Shown here piece by piece: positions 38,622 to 50,615 of a stretch of DNA of 64,000 nucleotides. The stretch is from Ephemerocybe angulata (Eukaryota; Basidiomycota; Agaricomycetes; Agaricales; Psathyrellaceae). The notes beneath the pieces were generated by a model. That model worked only from the letters and a program-made list of their open reading frames with translations, ran no database searches and had not been told where the DNA came from. The DNA lies in contig JAACJK010000225.1 of assembly GCA_013368325.1 (NCBI GenBank), positions 124,001 through 188,000 of the forward strand. The letters run 5' to 3'. The position numbers and the translations under genes were made by a program. Each line of letters opens with the position of its first letter. Position 1 is the stretch's first letter.

Positions 38622-38660
38622 CGGGGCGTGACCGTGCTCAGTCAGCTGCCACGGCATGGT

Positions 38661-39740
38661 CCACTTGGCTCCAGCGAAGCGGGGGTGTGTCTGGGTGTGT
38701 TGGATGTCGACAGTGGCGGCAGCGGTATCGGAACCCGACAATCCAGAATGAATCCCACAAGTCGACACACCGGCGTGGCTTCGACATTGCGGCGTGACGA
38801 TGGAGAGTCTTCCCACAGGTTGGACAAGGAACTTGTATAGCGCCTGCGGATCCCACACGAACCAGCGTAGTCGGCACAGATCGGTGGGCGTTACTCTCTT
38901 GCCATTGAGTTGGAACCAGGGAGCCTTTGGATGCACGAAGAACGAGCCTTTCGCGTACAGCGAAGGCAGCCCATTTGCGCCCCTGGCTTCCAAGTCGGAG
39001 AGGATGGCGGCATATTCGTCTTTGGATGAGCTGAGACTGAGGCTTCCGGATCCTCGAAGTTGCTGCAGGTTCTGATGGTTCTGTCTAGCGTTCGTTGTCC
39101 ACCTCGTCATCTTCATCCTCCCCATCGTCTTCCTCTCCAATCCCTTCACCTGACACCGTTTCCTCCCCATCGCCTTCATCCTCTTCGATGTGCACTGGTC
39201 GTTGTGGGTCTTCCTCTGGGATGATAATTCGCGCAGGGCGGCTATCCGATTGCAGAGAAGGTGGCGGTGGCGCGGGAGGAATGAACTCAGAAGGAATTGT
39301 ATAAACGCATGCCGTTGCAGATTGGGCATATGCTGGGTAGGCGCGCTAAAGATAGCGGGCGCCAAATGAGCACGCGTGCTTGGAATAACCTAAGAGCCGA
39401 TAATTAGTGTCAAATCGCATCTGTTGAACACGAGAACTTACAATACGCGGGCCGAACGAAACCATGACACCACCCCTCGCACTCACACCTTGGTTCTTTG
39501 GTGGTCGCCCACGACGCCTCGGTTGATCAGAGGCGACTTGGACAGGGTGTATTCGAGGCTTGCCTCTGGGACGCCTCGGCCCAACATCATCGTCCTTCGT
39601 CTTTGGACGACCGCGTTTGCGTTGAGGAGCCGCCGTAACCTCAGAGCTCGATTGACGGGGTTCCAGGGTGATGGTTGCCGGAGAAGCGTCGGGATCTAGG
39701 GAGAAGAAGTTTAGGCGGAACCAAGGCGGAACGACTCACA
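38661..39740 (-). pseudogene. Broken transposon-type gene with AT-hooks and a zinc ribbon (DUF6729-like)
   Basis: Read on the reverse strand, the 5' part (about 39700-39440) encodes three AT-hook cores (KRGRPK, RGKPR, RRRGRPPK). Further on, an acidic region precedes LPSLYAKGSFFVHPKAPWF and LCRLRWFVWDPQAL. A second frame then gives VPCPTCGKTLHRH and FWIVGFRYRCRHC, a CxxC/CxxC zinc ribbon. This order resembles the N-terminal part of large basidiomycete transposon proteins annotated DUF6729; that name is from memory. A frameshift lies near 38845, and the gene is cut at the inverted-repeat junction. No catalytic domain remains. Confidence 0.65.
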
Positions 39741-39892
39741 AGGTGCCCATAGGTGCCCATGCTCGAACTGGGGTTGTGCCCGAGTCGGTCCGACTCGGTC
39801 GTGTTCTCCGTGGGAAACAGAACGGACCTGCGTGCACGGTTCTCTGAACTTCTCTCAGCAAAAAGATCGGGGCAGAAGGAAAAAGATCAGGG

Positions 39893-40224
39893 AGCGAACA
39901 GCGCCCGGTGATGCCCCTCAAACCAAAGCGATGGCTTGCCGAACGGAGTTCAAGTTCGGCATTGGTCAGCGTTGGGCGCCTCCTCCAATAGTTAAGATTC
40001 TGGGGCAAAGTATCAAAGTTTGCGGGAGTATATTTTTGGTACTTAGCGCTACGGCACTGGTACATAGCTTTTAGGGAGGTGAGGAGGCTGGAGAACGCGC
40101 TACGACGTCAGGGTAGGCCGGAGTGCGTTTAGGCGCCCAACGCTGACTAATGCCGAACTTGAACTCCGTTCGGCAAGCCATCGCTTTGGTTTGAGGGGCA
40201 TCACCCGGCGCCCTCTTGTTCGCT
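39893..40224. repeat. Short inverted-repeat element (about 90 bp arms)
   Basis: Arms 39893-39981 and 40130-40224 are near-perfect reverse complements (core GCCCCTCAAACCAAAGCG, and GTTCAAGTTCGGCATT with one mismatch), separated by about 150 bp. A MITE-like or fold-back element is likely. It lies right at the left border of the second NMO-FunK1 cassette. Confidence 0.85.
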
Positions 40225-40582
40225 CCCACAATGCTCTCACCACGCGGTTTTCTAAGGCGCACATTCGGGCGCGCACTACATAGGAGACTCTGGGACTATC
40301 TCAGTCTGCCACCAGCACCAGTGTGGAGCCAGATTTTGCTTGCTTCCTTGCTCCACCAGGCGCCGGCGACAAGCATGCGATTCTCTTATACGACGCGCTG
40401 CACCCCTTCCGCGGCTTGCCTTCCGTTCGATCCACCTCCTCCTTGACCGCAACACCTCACCACTCCCGCTTTACCCCAGGTTAGTGCTGAGTTCGAGGAG
40501 CTGGAGTGAGCTGACCAGAGAGCAGCGTTACTAGGAGACCGTACCACCGAAAGCCCAGTTCTCTACATCGAAGAAGAGCAGG

Positions 40583-42059
40583 ATGCCTATCGTGACCTCA
40601 GTGACCAAGATGCTCGGCATCCGAGTGTATGTTGCTCTTTCCAGAGGCTGTGAGCTATGCGCAAAGTTAATGAGATGATCCGCATACCAGGCCCATTATC
40701 CAAGGAGGCATGCAATGGTGCGTACACACGCATCCTCTACGGTATCTTGAGCCTAGCGACTAACTGAGGTCTATCTATGCAGGGTCGGAGTCCCCGCCCT
40801 CGCAGCCGCAGTGTCCGAAGCCGGAGGCCTCGGTACGCCCCTCCCCATCCCACCAACCCACAACACCTACTGAAACAACCCCACCCCCCTTCCCCTCATC
40901 GACTCGCTCGTAGGAATCCTCACGGCGCTGACGCAGCCCTCCCCCGATGCTCTGCGCGTCGCGATCCGCGAGACGCGCAAACTGACCTCGAAGCCCTTCG
41001 GCGTGAACATCACGCTGCTCCCGAGCATCAACCTCCCAGACTACGCCGGCTACGCGCGCGCGGCGGTCGAGGAGGGCGTGCGCATCTTCGAGACTGCGGG
41101 GAATAATCCGGGGCCTTTGATCAAGTATTTTAAGGAGAATGGGTGTATTGTTATTCATAAGTGTACGACCATTCGGCATGCGAAGGTGCGTTGGGCGTTA
41201 GATTTCTTTGGGTGGGAGGCATGCTGATAGTCTTTTTGGTGTAGAGTGCGGAAAAGCATGGGGTGGATGTTTTGAGCATTGATGGGTTTGAGTGTGCGGG
41301 AGTTCCCGGCGAGGAAGATATCGGCGGACTTTATTTGGTAGGTGCAACCACTCGGGATGTTAAAGACGTGTTCTTATGGTATGCATAGCTTGCCCGTGCT
41401 GCTAGGGAGCTCAAGGTCCCCTACGTTGCCTCCGGTGGTATCGCTGATGCTCGCGGTTTTGCTGCTGCCCTCGCTCTCGGAGCTTCAGTGCGTTCTTGAT
41501 CTCCCAACCCTGCTCTAACCACGCTGACGTCTGATTCTAGGGGGTGAACATGGGTACGCAGTAACTGACTGTTGACCTTATACATCTCTTCCTAACGGGT
41601 TGTACAGGAACCCGCTTCATGTGCACCGTCGAGAGGTACGTCCAGGCCCGCCTTGTCCTCACTCCCGCTCAGTCACTAACACCGCCCAGCCCAATCCACC
41701 AGAACATCAAAGACAAGATCGTCGCCTCCACCGAGCGCGACACAGTACACATCTTCCGCACACTACACAACACCACGCGCGTCTTCAAGAACAAGGTCTC
41801 CATGGAGGTCGTCGCCACCGAGAAGCGCGGCAACGCCAACTTCGAGGACGTCAAGGACCTCGTCTCCGGCGCGCGCGGGAAGGGCGTGTATGATTTGGGT
41901 GACCCGGATTATGGTATTTGGACGGCGGGGATCGCGATGGGGTTGATTGAGGATATCCCGACGTGTAAGGAGTTGGTGCAGAGGTTGGAGAGGGAGACGG
42001 TGGAGATTATTGGGGGTCTTGGGGGCCTTGTAAGAGGCGGGGAGAGGGCGAAGCTTTGA
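40583..42059 (+). CDS. Nitronate monooxygenase (2-nitropropane dioxygenase-like), copy 2
   Basis: Nine exons (40583-40626, 40691-40717, 40783-40832, 40914-41185, 41245-41337, 41389-41487, 41541-41553, 41608-41635, 41690-42059) with lengths identical to copy 1 give 331 residues. The FMN-barrel motifs are the same. Replacements such as CAGVPGEED for CAGHPGDED and KGVYDLGDPDYGIW for KGVYEFGDPDYGVW show that both copies stay in frame while drifting. The function inferred is oxidation of nitronates. Two open copies suggest that neither has been lost, so dosage or divergence may matter. Confidence 0.93.
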
Positions 42060-43128
42060 TTGGGTGAGAATTTGTTTGGGGTTTGGTTCGATGATGTGGT
42101 ACTAATGAACTGTCGCCAGAACTAGCAGTGTATTGGATTAGACCTTACCTTAAGATCTAGGGATATTCATGAAATTCGGAATTTAGGATTCTTAAACGTG
42201 GATTGGGTAAGGCTTTCCTGACCCGGAGATCATGGGAGACGCCCATCTTCAAAGAGCGCTGTGACTCGGGTTGATTTCTATTCCTCGTCGATGCATCTGT
42301 ACACATTTCGTTGAAACGGGAATGTCCTGGCTCATCTTCAGTTCGGCTATGGTTGTCTGAGCGAACAGTATCGGTCTATGACTGCGTATACGTAGCTTTA
42401 TAAACCACCGAAGGCTATCTTGACATCCAAGAAGCCTGAATGTTCACGCTTAGATGGCCTAGAACATATCCTGCATGGTGGGGCCACGATTTTGAAAGCT
42501 TCAAGGCCCATTCTTCTTGGTAATTTTTTGTCTTGAATGCCACATACGCAGGGTCAGAAACCCAGTGCGGACCCGATTCAGACAGTATGCACAGGTACCA
42601 GGCGTATGCTCGTTCACACTGGGTACATCTCAAAGTACATATCACTGGCAAGATACATCCGAGCCGATTTGAGATCCACCGAGACTTGGAAAAGGGCAAA
42701 GAATAATGTTGATGATCGTGTTGGAGAACACCAGGGTGGATGTGGACCCCAACCATAAGCCCTTGACGAAGGATTACTCTATAGGTTGTAAGTTTGCGTT
42801 TATGTGGGATTCGTTATGTACAAGCCCCTTAACCTTGAGAAATGACCCATGATATCCTGTTAAAGTACCCGTGAGGGATCTGTTGGAGGCCACCATGGCT
42901 CGCATTATCTCATCTTCTTGAGTAAGGGAGGTCCGTTGGAAGAGAGCGGTTTGAGCCAAATGCCAGTGGACCATGCCGTGGCAGCCGACTGAGCACGGTC
43001 ACGCCCCGTGATGGCATCAAAATCCATTGTTCACAAGCCATCGCACGGCGCGATGCCACCTTAATCTGAACCACCACCACCTTCACACCTCGCGCTTTCA
43101 ATCAGCTCTATCTTGCACTTTCTGTACC
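42060..43128. repeat. Spacer between NMO2 and FunK1-B
   Basis: Repeats the spacer at 28098-29290 with indels. No gene is called; a 113-codon frame on the reverse strand (42415-42756) matches no family I recognise and is not conserved in the other copy. Confidence 0.75.
43009..43019. promoter_or_regulatory. Palindromic 11-mer TGATGGCATCA upstream of FunK1-B
   Basis: It lies 110 bp before the ATG. Confidence 0.5.
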
Positions 43129-45795
43129 ATGGTTTCTTCTTCAGAAGTGGATGAGGACGAGCGAGTTACCGATTCACGAGAAACGGAATCAGTCATGTCG
43201 GAAACTCCAAGGTGTGGTCCAGGCGTCAAATGCCTGCATAGCGAAGAACCGTACGTACCTCTCCTCACTTATTGAAACACGAAATAACGGGCTTCCAAAA
43301 GAATACACTCAAACATTACGCGCATACATCAGGGATTGAGGAAGATCCAGGGCATTGCGCTGAAAACGATGCTCAAGGCGTTGATCATGTTGAAGCGCGA
43401 GCGGGAAGACATGGGTCGAGACGAGAAGCCGATGGCATTGGAGGAGCTTTCTGAATACGGAGACGAGCAGCTTGAGACTCTTGTTGGGGAAGCCGTTGAA
43501 TTCTGCAACGACGCAGCGCGCTCGGGGAAGTTGGTTGACAAGTTGGAAGAAGTGTGAGTGGTATACTGCTTTCGAGTCTTCGCGCGTTAACTTACGGCCT
43601 TCGACCCTATGTAGAGCCACCAGCGACTCTGAAGCATCGGCTTGTCACTCTCTCGCCACCGGCCTCAATTCTGTTCTCCTAGACTTCAAAGACAGGGACA
43701 TTGGGCGTCTGAAGACGTGCTCCGCCAACGACCTTACTCTCTACAACACCGGCTCCAACACGAACCTGGATTCCAAGCTGCTTATGAAAGTCAGCGATGG
43801 GAAGAGTAAAAGCAAGCCGGATATCTATGAGTCCCGATACGAAGACCTTCTCAAGTCGGCACCTGGCCTCGGCACCCTCTCGTTCGAAGAGCTTGCCGCC
43901 TACATGGAGACCAACCAGGTGTCGGGTTCGCAGTCGTCCAAGAGCGCGGCGACGGTGCCTCGGATCGAATGGTCGGATATCGTCAGCTGCCTAGAGGTAA
44001 AGAAGAGCCAAGGAGAATGGAGACAACCACTTCGTCGCAACTGGGAGCAACATGGGTATTCCACTCGGAGCCTTATCCAAGATGGTGCGTTATATCACCT
44101 ACCTCAGAGGTTCAATTTGTTTAAGGAAGCGACAGATGATCCCCGTTTCAAATCTCCGAGTCCAACAGCATCGTCTGCACCTAACGTCGCTGGCAGCCGT
44201 ACGGTTCGGGGCGGCCTCAAGCGAGAAAGGGATCCAAACGACAGTCTCGACGAACCCTCCTCCAAGAGATCGAAAACCTCTTCCAGCGGAGATGAATGCG
44301 ATACCCCGCTGTGGAGTGTGCATCCCGGTCTACTCCCTGCCGAGATTCAATGTAGCTTCTACGGTCTGGAGCTGCTGCGCTCGAGATGGAACAGGACACA
44401 CAGTATAGTGACCTTGTTCTCTGGTAAGCCTGCAAGTTTGCTGCCCTGCCAACGACCTAAGCTCACCACTCTTGTACTAGATGACGAGTTCTCGCTGCGC
44501 TGGTACGACTCGCTGGGTTGCATTCGTAGCCACGCCATTAGTCTCTCTGGAGAAGAACTTCCGCTCGCTGTCGCGACAATTATACTTCTCCAGAGATTCC
44601 ACGCACCCATGCGAGGCATGGCCAACATCGAGCTGAAAGCAAACATTGATGGGGAGGAAACCTTCTTCGACGTTCCATCAAGCGCACGGCCCCGCTGGGA
44701 GGTGCGGGGCCGTCGACCGATAGCCGTGCGGCCTTTGCCCGTCGCTGGCAAAGAACTCTCGGAGCAGGGTCCCAATTCTACACCGCCTCCAGCCAAAACG
44801 CCGCTCGACGACTGCTTCTTCAAATGGTATTGGCGCGAAAGCGACCGCAAAGCCGAGAAGGACATCGTTGACGTAGCGAAGGCGAGGGCGCAGAAATACC
44901 TCCCCGAGGGGCATGCCTCGGATGTTATCGACCATCTTCCAGACATCTATCATTCTGAGGACTATGAGCTTCTGTCGACATTCCACATTCGCAGCTTTTG
45001 CCAACTGGACACAACTGGTGCTCTGATTCCCTGCGCAATGATGTCGAAACGGCTGGTTTCAATGGAGGAGGCCTTCGAACCGGATGAAGTGCGGGTTCAG
45101 GTCTGGGACATTCTTCGCTGTGAGTCGGCATACTTTCTTTCACTGTTGCATTGCCTAACTCTTTTCAAGGTTTGTTTCTCCTGTGGGCTCTCGGCATCTC
45201 TCACGGCGACGTCAGTCTCGACAATATTATGTCGACCCTACCAAGTGAAGACGGCACGAAACGAATGGTCCTGAACGACTTCGATCTCGCGCTGGTGATG
45301 ACTCCGGGAGACGAGTCCCCCGGGAAGAATGGTCTTGTCGAACGCACTGGAACCCGGCCGTTCATGGCATTGGATCTGCTCGACGATACCGACAAACTGG
45401 TCAAGCGGATCCGCCGCTATGACATAGAGTCTGTCTTTTGGTCTTTGCTATGGTACTGCTCAAGGAAGTGGGATTGGACCGAGGGGACGAACCAGAAGAT
45501 CTGGGGTCGCAAGTGGCGGTGGCTCCGGGACCTAAATGTCAAGGATCCGGTCCCTGATGCTGACGTCGAAGAGGAGTGTATTCCGCTTTGGACAGCTGTT
45601 GCTGTGACGATATGCACCGAGGAGAATGCACTCATGATGTCACACACCCGGGCTTATCGCCGCGCCAACAAGCCACCACGAACGGATAAAGACTTCCTTG
45701 AGCTGTGCGAGACCATGTTTCCTCGGGCTGAATGGTACAAGTCATGGCTATGGATGGACTTTGCCGTCAAGGAGGACCGAGGGCCGCCGTCTTGA
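43129..45795 (+). CDS. FunK1 fungal-type protein kinase, copy B
   Basis: Exons 43129-43250, 43302-43553, 43615-44084, 44136-44423, 44481-45119 and 45170-45795 join in frame to 798 residues, exon by exon the length of copies A and C. HGDVSLDNIM, LNDFDLALVM and GTRPFMALDLL are intact. Unlike every other copy here it reads WYDSLGC for WYDSQGC after the fourth intron. Intron 3 is 51 bp with an open frame. The C-terminus has a few private changes (EWYKSWLWMDFAV). It follows NMO2 as FunK1-A follows NMO1. Confidence 0.93.
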
Positions 45796-45879
45796 CCTCT
45801 TTCTTATTTCAATTGCTGTCTCGTTGTAGCTCACTCGCATCCTACCATTGCTGAGATCCGCTGACAATTGAAAAAGGGC

Positions 45880-46604
45880 CAAAGCATACAGTCTCCTGCC
45901 GATGGAGAAGAGCTTCTCTCCGGATGAGGTGCACACTCATGTCTGGGATATCCTTCGTTGTGAGCCCAGCCCTTTCCTTGCTTGTTTACATGTGTCGACT
46001 CATATGATATATCCTCAACAAGGCGTAACGCTGCTATGGGCCCTCGGGATTTCGCATGGCGACATCAGTCTTGGAAACATCATGTCCACTAGTCCGGACG
46101 AAGACGGGAAAAAGCGCGTGGTACTCATCGACTTCGATCTTGCCGCTGTGGTGAGCCCAGGACCAGCCGGGCCCTCTCGAGCGGAGTTTCGAGAGAACTA
46201 ACGCAAAACCGTTCATGGCTGTCGAGCTGCTATCCTACGCCGCCGATGAAGATGAAGATGAACCTGTCCCCCACCTCCTCCGCCATGACATCGAATCTAT
46301 TTTCTGGTGTCTGATTTGTTATTGTCGCGAACATCGAAGGTGGGACTGGACCCTCGGCACATATCAGCAGGTCTTTGAAAAGAAAGTCGCGTGTTTATTT
46401 TTCACGGATCCTAACAAGCCGGACAAGTACTATATTCCTCCGTTCCAGAAGTACCAATCCCTTTGGCGCGCGACTGTGCTTTTCTTGGTCCAGGAGGATG
46501 TGATATTCAGGCAGGAGTGCAGCGTCCCGCCACGGGTCCCACGTACTGTCAAGGATGTCCTTGAATCATGCGAGGCTCTTTTTCCGAGTCCTGGTGGAAT
46601 ATAA
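45880..46604 (+). pseudogene. FunK1 3' relic with frameshift
   Basis: Only the end of exon 5 (EKSFSPDEVHTHVWDILRC), its intron (45960-46021) and exon 6 remain. HGDISLGNIM, LIDFDLAAVV, KPFMAVELL and RHDIESIFW are readable, but the frame breaks at about 46195-46205, between AEFREN-stop and TNAKPFMA. The 5' two thirds of the gene are absent. It lies directly behind the second cassette and differs clearly from copies A-C, so it is an older, separate paralogue. Confidence 0.9.
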
Positions 46605-46786
46605 GCGCTGGCCGTCGTTGTGCTTTGCTGCGAAAGGAAGTCTTGCGACATCGTGAGGTCTATATACTGTAGAAGTTACACAATCCATCCATGTTCAATT
46701 TATCAAGAGTCAAAGTATTTAGAGTACTCCGAGTCATCCTCCGGCCGGCGACCGTCAGCGCTCCCCGCTGGGTGATTGAGATTCAG

Positions 46787-46797
46787 TGATGCCATCA
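46787..46797. promoter_or_regulatory. Palindromic 11-mer TGATGCCATCA upstream of FunK1-E
   Basis: It lies 147 bp before the ATG used (81 bp before the GTG that replaces the family's usual ATG). The 339 bp gap 46605-46943 shows nothing else. Confidence 0.45.
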
Positions 46798-46943
46798 ACT
46801 ATCATTGTTCTCAAGTTCATGACGATTGACGATGCCACTCTCTTGAATCATCACCACCGCCGAGGATATCGTCCGTCGTGGCTTCCTCCTCGCGAGTGAA
46901 GCGAGGCGATGTAATCACCGAAAACTCAGGAACAAGGGGGGTC

Positions 46944-49554
46944 ATGTCGGAAACCCGCAAATGTGGGGTCAATTGTCTGCATAGCGAGGAACCGTACGCC
47001 CATACTACTTGCGCATTGAAACACAAACCAATAACCTTTCCAGTATACATTCCAACATCATGCGGATACATTACGACCTGGATAAGACTCAGGTCGTTGA
47101 ATTGAAGGCGATGCTGAAGGCGCTGATCATGCTGAAGCGGAAGAGGGAGGACAGAGCTCAAGACGAGAAGCCAATGCCACCGGAAGAACTCTCTGAATAT
47201 GGAGATGACCAACTTCGTATTCTCGTTGGGGAGGCAGTCGATTTTTGCAACGATCCGGCGCGCTCAGGGAAATTAATTGGCCAGTTAGAAGAATCGTAAG
47301 CACCTTGTTACTTGACTGCGGACGGGGTGCTCACGACTTGACGATTCGATGCTTTCTAGAGCTGTCAGCGACTTAGAAGACTTGGCCTGCTATTCCATCG
47401 CAATTGGTCTCAATTCTGTCCTCATAGACTTCAAGGGCAGGGACATCGGGTGCCTAAAGATGTGCGCTCACAAGGACCTTACGCTGTACAACACTGGCTC
47501 AAACGTGGTCTTGGATTCCAAGCTGCTTATGCAAGTCAGCGATGGGAAAAGCAAAACTAATCCCGACATCTACGAAGCCCGATACGAAGACCTTCTCAAA
47601 TATCGGCCTGAACTAGGGACGCTCTCCTTCGAGGAGCTCGCAGCCGTCATGGAAACGAATGAGCAGTGGTCACATGCCTCTAATACTGCGGCGGTTAACT
47701 CAACAGGATGGTCTGAACTCGTCAGCTGTATAGAGGTTAAAAGGAGTGAAGGGACCTGGCGGGAACTACTTCGCCAGAAATGGGAGCGGCGTAGTTATTC
47801 TACTCAGAGCCTTAGGCAATATGGTGGGTACTCCTGCCTTTGTTATGATTTCATACCTCTCATGACTTGATAGGCGAGACTTCTTCCCCGACAACGCAGG
47901 CGCCATCTATTACTGTAGCCAATCCCAGTGATACAAACCACAACTTCAAAGAACGACCCAACCTCAAACGATCTAGGGACCGAGACGGCAGGCTTGACGG
48001 ACCTTTATCAAAGAAATCCAAAACATCCTCAAGCGGAGAAGCTCCTATTACCCCGTTGAGGAGTGCGCACCCAGGTCGGCTTCCCGCCGAAATCCAGTGC
48101 ACCTTCTATGGACTAGAGCTGCTGCGCTCACAATGGGATAGGACGCACAGCATAGTGACCTTATTATCTGGTAAGTCGGCTTTCCGTCTGCCGTCAAAGA
48201 ATCTTGGAAGAATCAAGCCAATAATTCCCTTACAGATGACGAATTTTCGCTACGCTGGTATGACTCCCAAGGATGCATTCGAACCTATCCCATCAGCCTG
48301 TGTGGGGACGATCTTCCTCTAGCCGTTGCGACGATCATACTCCTGCAGCGATTCCAGACTTCCATGCGAGGCAGGGCTAACATCGATCTGAAAGTGAACC
48401 TCAACGGAAAGGCTACCCCCTTCGGCATCCCATCAGATGCTCGTCCACGCTGGGAGGTGCCCGGTCGTCGTTCTCTGGCGGTTCAGCCGGTGCCTCTCGG
48501 CATCCCTTCTGAGGGGAAGAGCAGCCCGGTCCCGGAAACGGCTCTAAAAAACTGCTTCTTCAAATGGTACTGGCGGGAAAGCGATCGCGAACCCGAGAAA
48601 AAGATCGTTGATACGGCAAAGTCAAGGGCGCGGAAGTACCTTCCCCCACAGCATGTCTCCGACGTACTGGACCACCTCCCAGAGATTTATTATTCCGAAG
48701 ATTTCGAGCATTTGTCCACTCGACGTATTCGCGAGTACGCAATTGTGGACTCGACTGGATCACTGGTACCATGTGCAATGATGTCGAGACGACTTTACTG
48801 CCTGGAGAAAAGCTTCAGCCCTGATGAATTGCAAGTCCAAATCTGGGAAATATTTCGTTGTAAGCCGCCCTCCATTGCCCTTCGCTCCCCACACTCTTCA
48901 CACCCTAATCGTTCCACAGGCCTTACTCTAATGTGGTCCCTCGGCATCTCACATGGTGACATCAGCCTTGATAACATCATGTCCACACAACCGGCTGGCG
49001 CAGACGGGAAGTCTCCGGTTCTCAATGACTTTGACCTTGCCGTCATCATGGATCCAGGGGACGAATCTCCGTGTACTGCCGGTTCAGAATTAACTGGGAC
49101 AAAGCCCTTCATGGCAATGGATCTCCTCAACCGCGCCGGAAAACACAGCTCTGAACGACTCCTCCGTCATGACATTGAATCCACCTTGTGGTCCCTTGCG
49201 TGGTACTGCTGCCGCAAGTGGGAATGGAACACGGGTACCTATTGTGATGTTTTCGAAAGCAAGACGGATTGGCTTCGTAACGTCGACCTCGATTCACCCG
49301 ATGATGGCGTAGAGGATACACACATATCCCTCTGGCGGTCCGTCGCTTGGACCTTGCGGACGGAAGACTTGGAAGTCATGGAGTTAAGATATGCTGCAAG
49401 GCGGGCAAGGCCGAAGTACGACGCCGTACGCAAAGCAAAGGATTTTCTTGTACTGTGCGAAAAGATGTTTCCTCGTGAAGAACGGTACCAGAAGTGGGAC
49501 TGGATGGAGTTTGCAGTGAGAAATGACAAAGGCGTTCGCGTTAATGGAGAGTAA
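46944..49554 (+). CDS. FunK1 fungal-type protein kinase, copy E
   Basis: Exons 46944-46993, 47044-47295, 47360-47823, 47874-48170, 48236-48859 and 48920-49554 join in frame to 773 residues. The family start position holds GTG (46878, followed by ASSSRVKRGDVITENS) instead of ATG, so I use the next in-frame ATG (MSETRKCGVNCLHSEEP). HGDISLDNIM, LNDFDLAVIM and GTKPFMAMDLL are intact. The s/t-rich linker carries a basic cluster (LKRSRDRDG, KKSKTSSSG). It is clearly diverged from A-C over its whole length and took no part in the recent duplication. It is tail to tail with FunK1-F. Confidence 0.9.
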
Positions 49555-49699
49555 TTGGGACCTTTATATATTATATACCACACCGATACAATACCTGTCT
49601 GTACAATGCACAATATACATTGTATATTGCACGTATTCTGGAGCTGAATATTGAATATTGAATAGCGCTGAATGTCGAGAGATTGCGCGTGCGGGTATT

Positions 49700-50615
49700 A
49701 CATATACTAGATCGTGAAGCTTTATTGATACAGTGCGAGTGAGCGCCAGCAATTGAAATAAGAAAAAGGTCAAGACTGCGGCCCTCGGTCCTCCTTGACG
49801 GCAAAGTCCATCCATGGCCATGACTTGTACCGTTCAGCACGAGGAAACATGGTCTCGCACAGCTCAAGGAAGTCTTTATCTGTTCGTGGCGGCTTGTTGG
49901 CGAGGAGGGAAGCCTGGGTTTTTGACACCATGAGTGTATGCTCCTCGGTGCATATCGTCACGGCAACAGCTGTCCAAAGCGGAATACACTCCTCTTCGAC
50001 GTCAGCATCAGGGACCGGATCCTTGACATTTAGGTGCCGGAGCCACCGCCACTTGCGACCCCAGATCTGCTGGTTCGTACCCTCGGTCCAATCCCACTTC
50101 CTTGAGCAGTACCATAGCAAAGACCAAAAGACAGACTCTATGTCATAGCGGCGGATCCGCTTGACCAGTTTGTCGGTATCGTCGAGCAGATCCAATGCCA
50201 TGAACGGCCGGGTTCCAGTGCGTTCGACAAGACCATTCTTCCCGGGGGACTCGTCTCCCGGAGTCATCACCAGCGCGAGATCGAAGTCGTTCAGGACCAT
50301 TCGTTTCGTGCCGTCTTCACTTGGTAGGGTCGACATAATATTGTCGAGACTGACGTCGCCGTGAGAGATGCCGAGAGCCCACAGGAGAAACAAACCTTGA
50401 AAAGAGTTAGTCAATGCAACAGTGAAAGAAAGTATGCCGACTCACAGCGAAGAATGTCCCAGACCTGGACCCGCACTTCATCCGGTTCGAAGGCCTCCTC
50501 CATTGAAACCAGCCGTTTCGACATCATTGCGCAGGGAATCAGAGCACCAGTTGTGTCCAGTTGGCAAAAGCTGCGAATGTGGAATGTCGACAGAAGCTCA
50601 TAGTCCTCAGAATGA
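49700..50615 (-). repeat. Tract nearly identical to FunK1-A/B/C inside the diverged FunK1-F
   Basis: The last exon and part of exon 5 of copy F match copies A-C almost base for base, including 3' flanking GTGAAGCTTTATTGATACAG. Further 5' the gene is as different from them as copy E is. The pattern fits gene conversion. Confidence 0.8.

Larger units (their letters stand above)
35254..38660 (-). repeat. Right arm of the 3.4 kb inverted repeat (pairs with 29131-32500)
   Basis: It covers the 3' end of FunK1-D, a 386 bp intergenic part and all of FunK1-C with its promoter. At 38660 homology stops and a transposon fragment begins. Confidence 0.93.
40350..45840 (+). repeat. Second direct copy of the NMO-FunK1 cassette (first copy about 26310-31990)
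   Basis: Gene order, exon lengths and intergenic sequence agree with the first copy along about 5.5 kb. Exons are nearly identical; introns and spacers differ by small indels. Confidence 0.93.
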
